A DNA stretch of 64,000 bases from Apostichopus japonicus (taxonomy: Eukaryota > Echinodermata > Holothuroidea > Aspidochirotida > Stichopodidae): the NCBI RefSeq assembly GCF_037975245.1, contig NC_092574.1, forward strand, positions 14,529,213 to 14,593,212, read 5' to 3'. Below are positions 1 to 13,299 of this stretch, one piece after another. The notes under the pieces were generated by a model. It searched no databases. It was not told where the DNA came from and worked only from the letters and a program-made list of their open reading frames with translations. The position numbers and the translations under genes were made by a program. Positions within the stretch are counted from its first letter, which is position 1; every line of letters starts with the position of its first letter.

Positions 1-655
1 AAAACATTTTTAGATTATTTGCTTTTATTTGTCATCAGTTTGTCATACCATCAAGTGACAGATTTTAAAGAAGAGTAAAAGCCATCACTTTAGAAGCTCT
101 TAATTTGTGCCAAACCATTAAGGATTATTTGAGTTTGTACTTTGTCCCCTTTTCATACAGTTACATGGCAAAGTAAACAACTAGAACCGGTAGGATTATT
201 TTCAGAGAAGACAGTGGGAAAACTTGAAGGCAAATAAATGATGATTATATTTACAATTTGTGATATTTTGGGTTGTGGAGGTTCATAAAGTCCTACATTT
301 TCAGATACCAGATCCCTGGTGACTCTAAAATGTAAGTAGGTCAAGTCAGATGGTTGCTTAAATGTATTTTACTGACAGTGTTGTTCCATTGTAAGGCGCT
401 TCTTCCAGTCCAACTCTGTTTCTTTTGTTGGGCCAAATTCACTAAACATATGTTAAAATATTTCAGAAAAACTTTGCTTCCCTTTCATGTTCCTGAAATA
501 TTTTAGTACTTTACATTCTTAAACAAATCATTTTCAGTGATCAATAAGAAATGTAAAAAGCTGGTATTTTTGTTTAAATTTTGGCAGCAACATTATTGTA
601 TTTTTTGGGTTGTCCATTAATTTCAAATGTGGTTGTGTTTTGTTTTGTTCCTCAG
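1..655 (+). other. Intron of ARHGEF17-like gene (3' part)
   Basis: This is AT-rich sequence upstream of the first recognisable coding exon. It ends in a pyrimidine-rich tract and an AG acceptor at 654-655. No second exon was recognised here. An open frame runs back from the exon to 581, but the residues before 656 are intron translation with no resemblance to ARHGEF17. Confidence 0.75.
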
Positions 656-830
656 CATCAGTTTGCAGTGTGTAATGATAACCAGAGAGCAGTCTACTGC
701 ATGGTCAGCAGTGGCTGGGGTGTATGGGTGTCCCTACAGAGCAGCGCAGTGGTGCGGTTATTCCATGCAACCACCTATGAAAATCTCTGTAATGTAGATG
801 TCACCCAGACGGTCCATAAAATGCTAGCTG
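656..830 (+). CDS. ARHGEF17: ARHGEF17 penultimate coding exon
   Basis: The exon starts in frame with HQFAVCNDNQRAVYCMVSSG and ends in KMLAG, with the Gly codon split after its first base. The acceptor is ttcctcag and the donor gtaagt at 831, both strong. It encodes 58 residues plus one base of the next codon. Confidence 0.92.
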
Positions 831-2145
831 GTAAGTTGTCTTATTATTGGTCTTGTATGTTGGTAGTAAAGGTTGTAACTATAATAGAAAGTGCTCTGGT
901 CAGCCCGCTATAACCTATCAAAAGTCTGGCGCTATGTTAGCACTCAAAAGGATAGTACCTTGTGAGTATTCGATATGGAAAAATAGTCCAATGTTACAGT
1001 TAAAAGTTGAAATCTATCAGTTGTATAAATATCACTACTAAAAGTGTCATAACCCAATCCGAGCACTTCCCTTACAAGTGTTCAAATTTGTGTTTTACTT
1101 AAATGGCTTGTTGAATGTTTTGTATGAAGGCAGTTTTCCCTGTTTCTCTGTTTGGTTCCTGTAGAGAGGGGGGGTTCTGCTGAAATGTAGATCAAGTTTT
1201 CAATTAACCTGAGGGATAGCAATACCAACTTTAGCCAGAGGGTTATATGGTAGGTTAGACCTAAGTACAATTGAGTGCAGCACCCATGTCCAGTGAGTGC
1301 TCTGACAATTGAGTGCAGCACCAGAGTGAGTGCAGCACCAATGTCCATAGAGGGATATCTAAAGTATGAAGTAGAAACATGATAATTATCTAAACAATTG
1401 TCAAGAGAAGGCTTGATGTAAGTCATTGTTTATCCATTGTCATCACTGGCAGGAGTTTAATATTTAAGCATAGTATGACTAAATATAAACTAATAGTAGC
1501 CTTGCTTGTGCTGCCTACTTAAATGTTAATCTTGGTATCATTTGCTAAAGAAGATGAGATGAAACAATTAAAGTCCCTGAGTTCAACCAATTGTTGTCAT
1601 TAGTCCAAAACCCTTTAATGATATTTCTGAACAATAAAGCTTCTTCATTTCCCCCATTCTGCACATTTCTCATAGGATCCGATGCTATCATTCGCCAACA
1701 CAAAGCCGCCTGCCTGAGAATCACAGCATTGCTAGTGTGCAGAGACCTACTGTGGATGGGGACAAGTGCTGGAGTGGTCCTGACTCTTCCAATGCCAAAA
1801 CTTGGTCTCGGCTCAACCACCTTGAAGGAGTCGCCGACAGCGACCGGTTCCAATCAAGGTCACACAGGTCACGTCCGTTTCTTGACCTTTGTCGACCTCA
1901 ACAATGCCTTCTCCAACAACAACAACACCAGCAAACGGATCACCTTGCCAAATGCAGCGGACAGGGTGAACGAGAACTTAGCCGACGTAGCGGTGACAAA
2001 CCAGGATGAGAGGAGGAAGTCCGGTTCGAGTGGGATGATGGTGATAAGTGGTGGCGATGGGTACGAAGACTTCGGGGCTACCACCCCCAATGAACTGGCT
2101 GGGAAAGAGGACAGTACCAATCATTTACTGCTGTGGCAAGTGTAA
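656..2145 (+). CDS. ARHGEF17: ARHGEF17 (Rho guanine nucleotide exchange factor 17), C-terminal end, two exons
   Basis: Only the last 214 residues are in the window, from exons 656-830 and 1676-2145. The upstream exons, with the DH-PH exchange module, lie before position 1. The family activates Rho GTPases (RhoA class) and has a WD40-like beta-propeller at its C-terminus; this segment is the end of that propeller. Signature stretches seen are GVWVSLQSSAVVRLFHATTY, KMLAG followed across the splice by SDAIIRQHKAACLRITALLV, LLWMGTSAGVVLTLP, TGHVRFLTFV, VISGGDGYEDF and the terminal STNHLLLWQV. These fit ARHGEF17 better than ARHGEF10, whose end differs. The splice is GT-AG in phase 1 (g at 830 plus ga at 1676-1677 give Gly). 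A low-complexity Asn/Ser/Thr linker lies before the GGDGYED motif. Family assignment is from memory of the vertebrate proteins, with no database search. Confidence 0.93.
831..1675 (+). other. ARHGEF17 last intron
   Basis: This 845-bp GT-AG intron has donor gtaagt and acceptor tttctcatag. It contains a short local repeat around 1265-1345, in which the phrase ttgagtgcagcacc recurs with small changes. No other feature was seen. Confidence 0.88.
1676..2145 (+). CDS. ARHGEF17: ARHGEF17 terminal coding exon
   Basis: The exon encodes 155 residues and the TAA stop at 2143-2145. It begins SDAIIRQHKAACLRITALLV after the split Gly and ends STNHLLLWQV. The middle, about 60 residues, is rich in Asn, Ser and Asp and is the variable linker of the family; the conserved GGDGYEDF strand follows it. 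Overlapping frames on both strands look open but have no family resemblance. Confidence 0.93.
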
Positions 2146-5100
2146 CCTGCATGGAGAAAGAACGGAAAAGACGAGGGATCTATGAGGTCAGGTTGTGCGG
2201 GTAGTATCGATCCTCCTGAAAGAAATGAAATCAACCTATGCATGTGATGGTTTGGTCTCTATGGTGGATAAATATAATTGGTGTTAGGGAGGAATAGAGT
2301 TGGGAGTTGGAGGAAAACTGCTATACTGTAAGAAGACTGAATTGCTAAGATAAAATGGGAGGACAAATATGGGAAGAGCATATTTTGTACTGAGAGAGAA
2401 CCTTCCTTTTAGGAATTGATGATGTCTGTCAGTAAATATTTGTATCCTTTTTTTTTGAGGCTGTTTAATGTAGAGGAGTTTAAACTAATACTGTGATAGG
2501 CATTAGGATAGGATAATAGGTGCCCTAAATATGATGTGGTTTGTTTAAAGTATCAGAGAAATACATGAATTAAGCACCTTGTTGGTCATACCGTATCTTG
2601 TGTTTAGAAATCTGAGAAGTAATTAGCGACTAATTTCACCTTTTTATATGCCATTAAGCCTTGCTGTACGTAGTAGTCTACAAGTCTTGTTATTTTATGC
2701 ATGTCTTTATCACATTTGTTTTTTCTGTGAGTGGTAACAAAAGCAGTATTGTATTTGGAATCTTATGTGACTTCTACAGAAATTTCTGTTATTTATCACA
2801 CAACAGAATTTCTAGGAGCAACTTCATTGAATATAGTTGGGATATGTCTCACAGATATCAAACATGAGGGAGAGGGGGGTAGGTGGGTGGGGGATATATC
2901 AGATTCAATGATGTTATTGGCATTCTCATAATCATGATGAATTGTAGTCAGTACTGACTTTTAAAATGAAACAATTTCTCATAGTCAAAAAACCCTTTAA
3001 ACTTTCAAGAGGGCTGCCAACTTAAAACTGAAAACAAAATTTAGTTCACTTTAGCTCAAAGTGGCTTGTTTTGTGGGATAGCATTAGTATTTGTAACCAA
3101 ATTTACTTGTGCACAGGTTGCTGCTTATTTTACACACATTCTAGACATCGGGCACATATGGATCTGTCCATTGGACACACATACATCCAACATGATATAT
3201 ATAATACATGATCCATAACAGACTACCTGACAAAGAGTTTGGCAATACACCTTTGTCCCGTCTGAGACATATTGGTTTCTGTTCATATATCACACATGTA
3301 ATTGTCCATTTGGCTCATGAATATACAACTTACCATTTATCACACATGTGTCAGTCCATTCCACACCATGGCAAAGTTTAAATGGTCATTTGTGACAACC
3401 AAATTTCATTTCGGACAATCAAAATCAGCTTTAGGTCATTAGGTAGATGATTAGTTGTTTACATCAAATTCAGATTCATTATAACAAATATCCCCAAATC
3501 AGTAAAATGATAAAATGATATCATCCTCCATCACTTTGGAGATTCTAAATTACACATTTCTCCTGCACTGCACATCTTGGTCATTCTTCACTATTGTGGT
3601 AATGTTGTTGTGGATAACTAACTTTGCTGTTTGGACAAGCAAACAGTAAGACCTAGTTGTCCATTGGACAACCAGGAAAAATCCATAAAAATTTGGCCTG
3701 GACACACCTATCACTATCCATTTTAAGACACACATGTAAGTTATATGAATTAATAGATGTAGGTGGCCATTTTATACTTCATATGTCATCCATTTGACAC
3801 CCATGTAACTTCCTATTAGATGCTCATGGATTTGTTGCTTGGACACAAATGTGCCTGTCTAGTAGACAGACATTTATGTGTACATTAATGATGACTTTTA
3901 GACAGTCTGTGATGTAGTTTGGTGATACAGTTTTTGTCTTGAGAGACGTTTATATCTCTGCAAGAACTGTACTGACATAAGAACGGTTTTATCTCCACTG
4001 TTTGAATTTAAAGATGTCACAAAGATGTGTATGTCGCTTTCGTAAGCATAAAAAACAGATATATATTTATATCTACAAGGGCACTTCCTTGCTGACTGAA
4101 AGTGCCAGCAGTCCTGTTATGTGTTGGTGTTAACTAAAATGTGTTGGTGCTTTGGTGTTGGGATGGTGCTGACCAAAGGTGTTGGTATATTGGTACTACA
4201 GAAGATACTAGTTTCATTCTCCCACTTGAATTGATCCTTTTTCAGTTTGAAGATCTACTGTGTGTGACTTCTAACAAACAGTTATTCATTTGTTAATATG
4301 AAGTTGACAGCAAGTCATAAATTCATATGAAAGTATCATGAATTTGACACATTGAATGAGCCAGTCATGTCATGTCAATTTCCATTCAAACCTGTATTCA
4401 TGGGATTTGGCAATTTTACTACCTGTGAGACTTTTGAAAAGTGTTAGGCCAGTGAACTTTCTTTTTATTTCTTTTTTTTATAAGAATTGTCCTGAGAATT
4501 TTAAGACTGACTTTAGAGAGTTCTTGTCAATTAGTAAGGGAGATTGGTGCTAGATCCAACTGTCATTATATTTCTTCTCGTTGGTTTTGTTCTACTCATA
4601 ATGACTCCAAATATCCTTGTTCATGAGTTTGCAAGTGCTTTATTCTCTCTGATTCAGTTAAATATGTGCAACTATTGCCATCAGTTTTGTCAATCTATCT
4701 CTATTGATAGCAAACATTTGTGTAATATTCACCTTCTTGTATAACCCTTCTTGTAGTACCTACTCTGTACTGTACGGTTTTGTGACCATAGATGTGTAGA
4801 TTAGAGCACTGTTGTAATTATTTTGAACTTACAGATTGTAATTAAGCCCAAATTTATGCTAAGGAAGATTTCAACATTTTGTATATTCATATTACTTTGT
4901 ATTGGTGAATGATTTTGATGGTGTAGATGTGGCTGCACCCATTCATTGTCATAGGACCATTGTCAGAGTCTCCCTGTCAGTATGTCCGTTTATAGTCTTC
5001 TAACCTGGAGATTTAACATTCATATATCTCGGTTCAAATGTTCTTTCTGCTAGGTTGATGCATCAGCCACTAAAGTTATGTGAATAATAGGAATTACCAT

Positions 5101-7260
5101 TGGTCAAGGAATGTGGTGGTGGGGAGGAGGGGGGGGGGGAAGGGTGCTGTTAGTGTTAAGAACAAAGCAACTTGAAGGATGAAGTCATAAAACCAAATGT
5201 AAGGTAATGACCCTGTGAGGTAATGACCCTCACAAGCTGTTAAGCAATTAAGTTATCGATATGAAATTTTAGTATGATATCCCAAGGCAAGGTGCATAGT
5301 TCAATATGCAAATGTCAGATAATGTTATTCTCACCTCAAATCTACATCTGGTAGGAAACTGGGAAAAACTGAAGAAGGAAATGATTTGGGGGATCTTTGT
5401 TTCTGGATGATACTGAATCGTTGAAGAGGAGAGAATTTTAGTGAGTACCAGCTTGATCATGTTAAGTGTTTTACTGATATCTAACTACTTGTGAAACACC
5501 GATGAAATGAGACGGAATTCGTCAAAGTATATTTCTAACACCGCACTAGACTGATCATATCATTATATACCATTCTAAGTTACAGCTGGCATTATGAGCT
5601 TGTCGTGACATCACAATAATATTTACCATTACTCATCTCGGTATAAACCACATGTTTTGCTTCAAGCTGTGAACAATAGTTATATAAACTCACTTTCATT
5701 ATAAATGTCTCACTGTTATGTTTGATTTTATTTTTTACTCTGTACAACAAATGAATGAAATCCTTACAAACACATATTGTTTTATGTCAGATTTAGCCAC
5801 CTCCTTTGCCTAATACAAGTTCCTCAATAATAATGACCAATCAATCAGCAATTAAATGGAGGGTGCAAACACCAAAGATGACAATTATGAGCTCTCTGGT
5901 GGTCCTAACTATTAACCTGCATTACCTATGCCAGTTGCATTTCCAAAATGATGACTCCTATCTTCCTTCGACGAGGTGCTGTAGATGAAGGTGCTGTTAT
6001 GATATTTAAGCAACAAGAGTATGAACTTGTTGTTTCTGGTTTAATCCTAGGATTGACTTGAGGCCACCGTAGACTGAGAACTAATGTGCAACTTCCTTTA
6101 GTACATTGAATAATAGCAAAGGTGCAATTTTATTCAATCCTTAATGTTCTTTTATGACAGCGGGAATATTTTGGCCAAATGTGTGCTTTCTTCTTTGCAT
6201 TTTTGGGGGGGTTTTTTTGGCTCTATCTCTTTTTATCATATTCGGTAGTATTCATAGTGACACACCGCAAAATAGTTTATGTAGTATTAATATTTTAAAT
6301 TATTTTATTATTAAGTCTTTCCTTTAGTGTGTGTATATATCCTTAGTATGTATTTATAACAGAGCTCATTATCATAGTTAAACTAACAGATCAACTAATT
6401 ATTATTTTTATTTTTTGCGTGTTTGTATTACACCTTCGACGTTTATCTCAAGTTTTATTCGCAATCTTCACCATGTTTGGAGAAAGTCATAGACAACATG
6501 GATATCTTCCCAAAGGTTTCCACTTTTTGCAGGTCTACAGATATCAGATCTACTAGGTATATCTAAATTTTTCTGCTTGTCCATTATGAAAAACAACAAT
6601 GTCCTTTGTGCTTTTCACCTGCTGATAAACATGTAGCACTTAAACATACTTATTAATATTGTCTTATAAAACATGCATCTCTATCAATTATGTTTTAACA
6701 AGGCCAGAAGAGTCAATGTTCTGTGATTTGATTGTGGTAGGTATAAAATTCATTCAACTTATGAATTTTGAAAGGAATATAAGTATATGTCTAATATTAA
6801 AAGGCAATGGCATGTCTATCCACATTCTGTGTGTCTCTGTAACACATTGTCTGTGATGAGTACTGTACTGCCCAAACTGAGCTATTCAGCTATGAAATAT
6901 ACTGTGAAATGAAAAATTAAAGGTACAGTCTCAATAAGTGCACAACTGAGACAGTTATCTAACAATATTTGTGATGTTCTGTTACTGGGGTTTAGTGTGG
7001 AATCATTCATTACACAACAAACTATAATAATGAAATACATTTCATGCCCTTCAGTAAAACCCTTTACACTGACCTGGACAGTGTGAGGTCAGTGACCTGC
7101 TGTACTGCAACAATGTGTCCAAAAATCTGACTTATGAAGGATAGTTAGTCCTTAAGCCTTCCTCAAAAATTGTCTAGACTCGCCACTGTCAACATTAACT
7201 TTTTTCTGTGAGCAGTTTGGGAAATATTAGTTTTTAAGTCATGCAGCAAGAACTTTACTT
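2146..7260 (+). other. ARHGEF17 3' UTR and non-coding sequence
   Basis: No gene was recognised. The 3' UTR starts at 2146, but its end cannot be fixed, because several AATAAA/ATTAAA-like hexamers occur far downstream (ATTAAA near 6915, AATAAA at 7824). A poly-G run lies near 5125-5145. Open frames here are short, hydrophobic and without recognisable motifs. Confidence 0.5.
3120..3900. repeat. Degenerate array of cacacatgt / gtccattkgacac phrases
   Basis: Over about 780 bp the words cacacatgt, gtccattt and ggacacaca recur every few tens of bases with irregular spacing and many substitutions. Examples lie near 3165-3180, 3290-3310, 3340-3360, 3655-3670, 3725-3735 and 3785-3845. This looks like an old, decayed tandem repeat. 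The unit length could not be settled by eye. Confidence 0.45.
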
Positions 7261-7266
7261 ACTTTT

Positions 7267-7403
7267 GCATTCAATGTAGGATAAAGACAGGATCAAAGTA
7301 TACCCTATTCAGAATTACACCTCGGTCACTTTAGTTTTATTTCTTTGCATTCAATGCAAGATTAGTGCAGGATCAAAGTATACCCTATTCAGAATTACAC
7401 CTC
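7267..7403. repeat. Two direct copies, 80-bp period
   Basis: A segment of about 57 bp beginning gcattcaatg and ending cagaattacacctc occurs at about 7267-7322 and again at 7347-7403. The 3' two thirds (ggatcaaagtataccctatt onward) are identical. It is a local tandem duplication in non-coding sequence. Confidence 0.85.
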
Positions 7404-8371
7404 AAGTAACGTTATTTTTTATTTCTTGAACAGTTTTTCATGGAGGTATGTTCAAGTTCAAATAATGACAACTATTGGTGTTTCATCTTTTTCAAACATG
7501 TAACATATTTTAGAGAATCATGTATAAAATTGTGTATATAGTAATAGTAAACTTAGAGTATTTCACCCTAAAACCTTATTAAAAAATTATTCAAAGGAGC
7601 TAGTCTCTGATTTAAAAAAAAAAATGCTCGTACAGTTCTTTTTTATTTAAGAGAAAGGTTCTGACATATATATGAACACAAAATATATATTTAAAACAAT
7701 CTGTTGTTGCTACAATTTTTTACACTTTTGACTGTAAGCTCTCAAAATGACCAGTGTTTTAACATAGCCAACTCTTTCTTTCTGTTTGTTGTTCAGCCTA
7801 AAATTACTCATCAAATTGGTTGTAATAAATTTAAGGAAAAGAAAAGACTGTCCAAGATTGTCATCTTTTGTTGTTATTGCATTTTTTTGTCAGCTTAATC
7901 TTGAATTCTAGTTTTAATTGTTTTAACTATTTCTTAACTATCTTTCTATCCACAGGGATGTCCAAGAGGTAAAACATGTCACACCCATTGGGGTGGGAAG
8001 CAGGGAATCCACATGCATAGATGAAAAACCTACCCCAATATTTTGTTTTTTACTCTAAATAGGGTTCTAATGAATGTTAATGTCTTTGCCAGAGTAGTGC
8101 CTCTTGCTCTAGACAGAACAACCCTCTAGATACCATACTTCTTTGATTGAAAAGTGGGAAAAAGCATCTTGGGGGAGGGTTGCATCTATTTATTTTAACT
8201 AGGCCCTCTTTTGTAATCTAGTTTGTGTGTCATTTTACTGTGTGATTCATAAAAGCAATTATATTTTAACATCACAAAGACCTTTAGAAAATCACCAGAT
8301 AGTTTGCCAGCAGAGAAATATATTTTTGTTACAAAAGCTGGACAATCCGGATTAATCTGGACATATTGTAA
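7404..8371. other. Non-coding, nothing recognised
   Basis: This is AT-rich sequence with no exon-like stretch, RNA gene or transposon end that could be supported. It separates the 80-bp duplication from the 41-bp minisatellite. Confidence 0.5.
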
Positions 8372-9138
8372 CCCCACTCTAGAGAGTCTCAGTTGCCTTG
8401 TAGGACAAATGATAGCCCACTTTAGATAGTCTTGCTTGCTTTGTTGGACAAATTATAGCCTATTCTGGATAGTGTGTTGCTTTGTTGGACAAATGCTAGC
8501 CCAGTCTAGATAGTCTGTTACTTTGTTGGACAAATTACAGCCTATTCTAGATAGTGTGTCGCTTTGTTGGACAAATGCTAGCCCAGTCTAGATAGTCTGT
8601 TACTTTGTTGGACAAATTACAGCCTATTCTAGATAGTGTGTCGCTTTGTTGGACAAATGCTAGCCCAGTCTAGATAGTCTGTTACTTTGTTGGACAAATA
8701 ATAGCCCAGTCTAGATAGTCTGTTACTTTGTTGGACAAATGCTGGCCCAGTCTAGATAGTCTTTTACTTTGTTGGACAAATGCTAGCCCAGACTAGATAG
8801 TCTGTTACTTTGTTGGACAAATGCTAGCCCAGTCTAGATAGTCTGTTACTTTGTTGGACAAATATTAGTCCAGTCTAGATAGTCTGTTACTTTGTTGGAC
8901 AAATGCTAGCCCAGTCTAGATAGTTTGTTACTTTGTTGGACAAATGCTAGCCGTCTACATAGTCTGTTACTTTGTTGGACAAATCATAGCCTAGTCTAGA
9001 TAGTCTGTTACTTTGTTGGACAAATGACAGCCCAGTCTAGATAGTCTGTTACTTTGTTGGACAAATGATAGCCCAGTCTAGATAGTCTGTTACTTTGTTG
9101 GACAAATAATAGCCCAGTCTAGATAGTCTGTTACTTTG
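8372..9138. repeat. 41-bp minisatellite, about 18-19 units
   Basis: The tandem unit is about 41 bp and reads approximately gtctgttactttgttggaca followed by aatgctagcccagtctagata. The first two or three units are more diverged, and the array ends cleanly at ttactttg (9138). From about 8440 to 8690 two unit variants alternate (agcctattctagatagtgtg versus agcccagtctagatagtctg), giving an 82-bp higher-order dimer; later units are more uniform. A TCTAGA hexamer occurs in most units. Units vary by substitution, and a few are one to three bases short (for example near 8950). It has no spacer logic, so it is not a CRISPR array. Confidence 0.95.
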
Positions 9139-12100
9139 AATATGTAAATGTGGATAAAAGTGCTATTCATCACAAACATATTTCATTTTGTAACTTCCTT
9201 CCCCATTTGTTGATATGTAAGACAGTAATTCTAGTTTATTGTGGTTGTGTCGGCCAATAATTATTCATCACAAACATAATTTCTTTCCAGGTTTTATTCT
9301 CTACCTTTAAGCAAAGACAGTTGAACAACATGGAAATTTCTCAATTCAATATAAGATGAAGCATTCAACAGACAGTGAGCAACCTTGCTGCACTTCAGGA
9401 GCAAGACCTGACCCTTTTCCAGGTCACATGCAGGACACCAAATTGTTTAGGAAACAACAGATTTTCACCACACAACTTTCTGACCTACAAGTATAGGGTA
9501 GGAGAAGTAGGAGGGTAGGAGAAGGGGGTGGAATCGGGAGGGGTTGGAGAAGGGGGGGTTGCCATGTCATTTTCTATGAACAGAAAACTAGCTGACCACT
9601 TTGACCTAAACATATGACAATTTTAATTGGCCTTTCACTACATCATGGCAAAATATAGAAAGAAATACTCGGAACTCCAGCATATATTTTAGCACCTGTA
9701 AAAATTATATTCCTTGCGGTTTTCCAAACGATAAGAAGAAAATAAATATCGACATATATACATACACATCACAGAATCGTTGCTATGGATGTTTAAAAAT
9801 AAAATAGAAATATTCTAATGAATCTACCAAATAATCTAGATCTACTATCTACTTACTTAATATTTAAAACTTAAAACCTTTTTCATTTTAAAGTAACACC
9901 ACTAAATTTCTGCTGGAAAAAAATTCTGGCTCATGTTAATTCAATTATAAAGCTAGGCTGCTCTTTCAATTATTTCTTTCTTTTTTCCTTTTTTTCTTTC
10001 TTTGCCAATTTTCGTTTAAATGAATTAGTTGTCATATACATGTATTGCAAAGAGCTAAGACTTGACCCTTCTGCCTAAGAGAGTTTTCTTCATATTCTGT
10101 GATCTTCACCATAATCACCATCTTACTAGGTTATCCTGTTCTCCAGACAAGATTTTCTTTCCAACGCAGCAAAATACAACACATGAAAAGCATGCATGTG
10201 GTTCATACCAAACTCTGGGCAGTGACATTACTTACATACAACCATTAGAAATCAGGACACAAAACCTGATAATTTATAGGTAAACATAGGATTGGAACCT
10301 AAGGACTATACCGCCCTGTGTTGCTGGTGATCCCTCTATAACTATTCCTTTGATGGGAAGCCACAGAACCTAAATGCCATGCAATCTCGTATCTCACCAA
10401 CGTTTCTTAGGACACAACAAAGAAGGGCAGACAGGACAATTGCTATAGAATTTGAACGTTTAAAATATATCTATACAAGTTTGAACAGAGAACGGATTTG
10501 GAAATTTGGTGAATTGAAGAATACAAATTATATGATATCAGTGGAACCATTCTGATCTAAAAACTTATGACATAAAATCATTGAAACACTACTTTTAATT
10601 CCTAATCAGATGCACAGCTCAACAATTGCAGATGATTGATAACAGAGTAATGATAATTTTGTCAATATATCAAAGGATATGCATATAAACTAGTTGAATT
10701 GACCAACAGCAAAGATTTCCAATTATAGGTTAAAACTGACCAATGACAGCTGGCTATATCTGAATATGTTAAATGTAGTTGTGATAAAATTCATCTCTTT
10801 TTTAAGGTAATCTTGTAATAAAAGTGTGAAAAGTAGTACTCTTATACAGAAGTTAATTTGTGCTTTGGAACAAATATCATTAACACATTATGGATAATTC
10901 TTACAGATATGGTGGGACAAAAGAAGAGAGGAACATGAAAAGGGGAATAGGGCTATGAAGGGGATATGGATATGAAGGGGAAGGAGGGTCAATGTGGGAG
11001 AGGGTGAAAGGTGGGAAGAGGATGGAGAAGGAAAAGAAGGAGAGATAGGGGTGAGTGATACAGGTGAGGGAGAAGAGGTGGGGGAAAGGAGGAGGGAGAG
11101 GGTAAATGCTTTTGATATGGAACTTTCCTTCAGCAAATAAAGGTCTCACATGTGAAAATGGACAATGACCTCTAAAGTTGAATGGATCATAACAACTAAG
11201 AATAAGATAATACATTTTACTAAGTTAGTTGATGACATTGAAGTTGTCCCCTAGGGTGGTCCAGACAGAATGTGTCAAATAAGCTGTGATTGTATGACAC
11301 CACTTTGCAAGATTTTTGAAGCAATGTACGAGAGATTGTTGCTGGTATTAACAGCACTTGCTTCATCTACTTAAATAAAGATCACTTATGCTATATGCAG
11401 CACAATGTATCTATTTGAAACACTCAAATTGCAAAGAACCCATCAAATATGCAAACCACTCAAAGTTGACATTTTCTGCTTCTTTTATCTTATTTGAATA
11501 TCTTTAATTAAGAGCAATACTCTGCGACCGATTAAGCAGGCTTTATATATGATTTAGACTGAGCATGTATGCACCACTTCAATGATGACAAACATACAGA
11601 CATACAAACACATACAGATTATTTGGTAATAAACTTGGAATTATTACGAGTAAATTGAAAGAAGTTCCACTGTGTACATCTATTAAATCAATTAAATAAC
11701 TTTTGCTGACCTCTTAAAGGGATACATTGCATTTTTCAAAAAAATAAAATGATGAAATATAATCAACTGATTTCTAGTTTCTATAAGAAGTATTTGTCGC
11801 TTCTAAATCATCATCAAGCGGGCTTTGAATACCATCACAAGTTTTGTAATGATTGTCAAAGATGCATATGTTTAGTATTGAGTGAGGTACTGTATCAAAA
11901 TGTTATGATAATTTAAACTTGCATGTGTCAATCTGCAATTTCTTTCACATCTTGTTCCAAATCATGTTCATCACGATATCATCTCACCATATCATCTTTA
12001 TATGATACCACGGTCAGTAAAGATGCTAGCATCAGAAAATGCTGTTAGGGTGCTGGTAAGAAGGTGACTAGGCTAACAAATAGTTAAGCCATACCATGAA

Positions 12101-13250
12101 TTCTGGTATAAAGACGTACAAGACACCTATGCATACCATGACGGCCTAAATCATCATCATCTTTCAGTTTTGACAGATTCCCTTCGATCACATTATTACG
12201 ATGATTGTTGAGGTACTTGTTTTCCGCAGGAATTAACCCCTTTTGCAAAGAATGAGTGAATGAAAGTTTCGTTTTCATGGAATGTATACATACAGGATTA
12301 ACATCTCAGTTATTTCAAACCTACCTAATACAACGCCAAATATTTTGTAAAATCTTCAAAAGAGTACTCATTTATAATATTGTCAGAAAGATACCAATGG
12401 CAACCACACTATTCTGGAAGTAAAAATATCTGGCAACTTTTTTATCAGCCACAGAGAGCTACAACATCACCAAATATGCATAATTTGGGGAGATACCTTT
12501 AGTAAAGAAAAGTATGTTTCAACCCCACATCAGCCTTGCTTTTTGTATGACATAAGCTGCCTTTTTATTGCAAAAAATGTGGAAAAGTTGTTACAAACCT
12601 GTATCATTTGTATGGTATTTTTTTTTTAACCAAGTATAAATTGGTGGCAGTGTTTCATTAACTTTTTTTTTAATTCACCCTCTAACAGATGATAAGAATT
12701 ACCTTGGCTTTAAAGTCCAGTAAAGTCTAGTTATAAAATAAAATAGATTGTTTCCTGTTATGAATTCTTTCCACCTCAAAAAAAAAATCAAATTTCAATG
12801 TCAAATTTATGAAGGGTTTTTGTGACAAGACTGATTTATTGCCTTGATCACATGACCGAAACTACAGTTTGAAGATGGGCTGAAATAACAAAATGACTGG
12901 TTAATTAACCCATGTGACTAACTAACCAGAACCCTTTGAAATAGTTAAACTTCATTTCCAAGCCTGGAAAACTTATTTCTATGATTAGCTATTTTGTTCA
13001 AAGCATCACAGCCATTGACCAGAGTGAACAACGTCACATGGTGCAACTCAGTTACTATGAACTGCTGTTTTATATATTTCAGATCCAAATTCTTGATAAC
13101 AGTGGAATTGTACAGACTTATCTAGGGAGGATTTTCTTTTTTTCACTTTTGGGAGAGGTAAGGAGTTTTCCATGGAGAATCGACAAAACTTTCTTTGGAA
13201 TCAGTCCTGTCATATGAGGACTGTGGGTACACTTGATGAATGGAGAGAGA
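9139..13250. other. Non-coding, no gene recognised
   Basis: The sequence is AT-rich with scattered homopolymer runs. A weak minus-strand open frame at 12084-12278 has no recognisable motif. The only structured part noticed is the purine-rich tract listed separately. Confidence 0.5.
10908..11103 (+). repeat. Purine-rich (GGGAGA-type) tract
   Basis: About 195 bp of the + strand is almost all A and G, with words such as gaagggg, ggagaag and gggagag. The opposite strand is therefore polypyrimidine and reads as Ser/Pro/Leu-rich open frames (10888-11136 and 10901-11215), which are artefacts of composition. Such tracts can form triplexes, but nothing shows a function here. Confidence 0.75.
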
Positions 13251-13253
13251 GAG

Positions 13254-13299
13254 AGGCGATCCGAGGACAGGCGATCCGAGGACAGGCGATCCGAGGACA
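13254..13299. repeat. Three 15-bp tandem copies
   Basis: The unit aggcgatccgaggac occurs three times in tandem without visible mismatch. Because 15 is a multiple of three, it gives short repetitive peptides in all frames, none of which resembles a protein. Confidence 0.9.

Noticed and set aside
1591-1675. Upstream extension of the ARHGEF17 terminal exon reading frame
   Set aside because: The frame is open by chance. The tttctcatag acceptor and the phase-1 junction place the exon start at 1676.
8372-9138. Regular array considered as CRISPR
   Set aside because: Whole 41-bp units are repeated without unique spacers, in an intron-bearing animal genome.
10888-11215. Ser/Pro/Leu-rich minus-strand frames
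   Set aside because: They are produced by the purine-rich tract on the plus strand.
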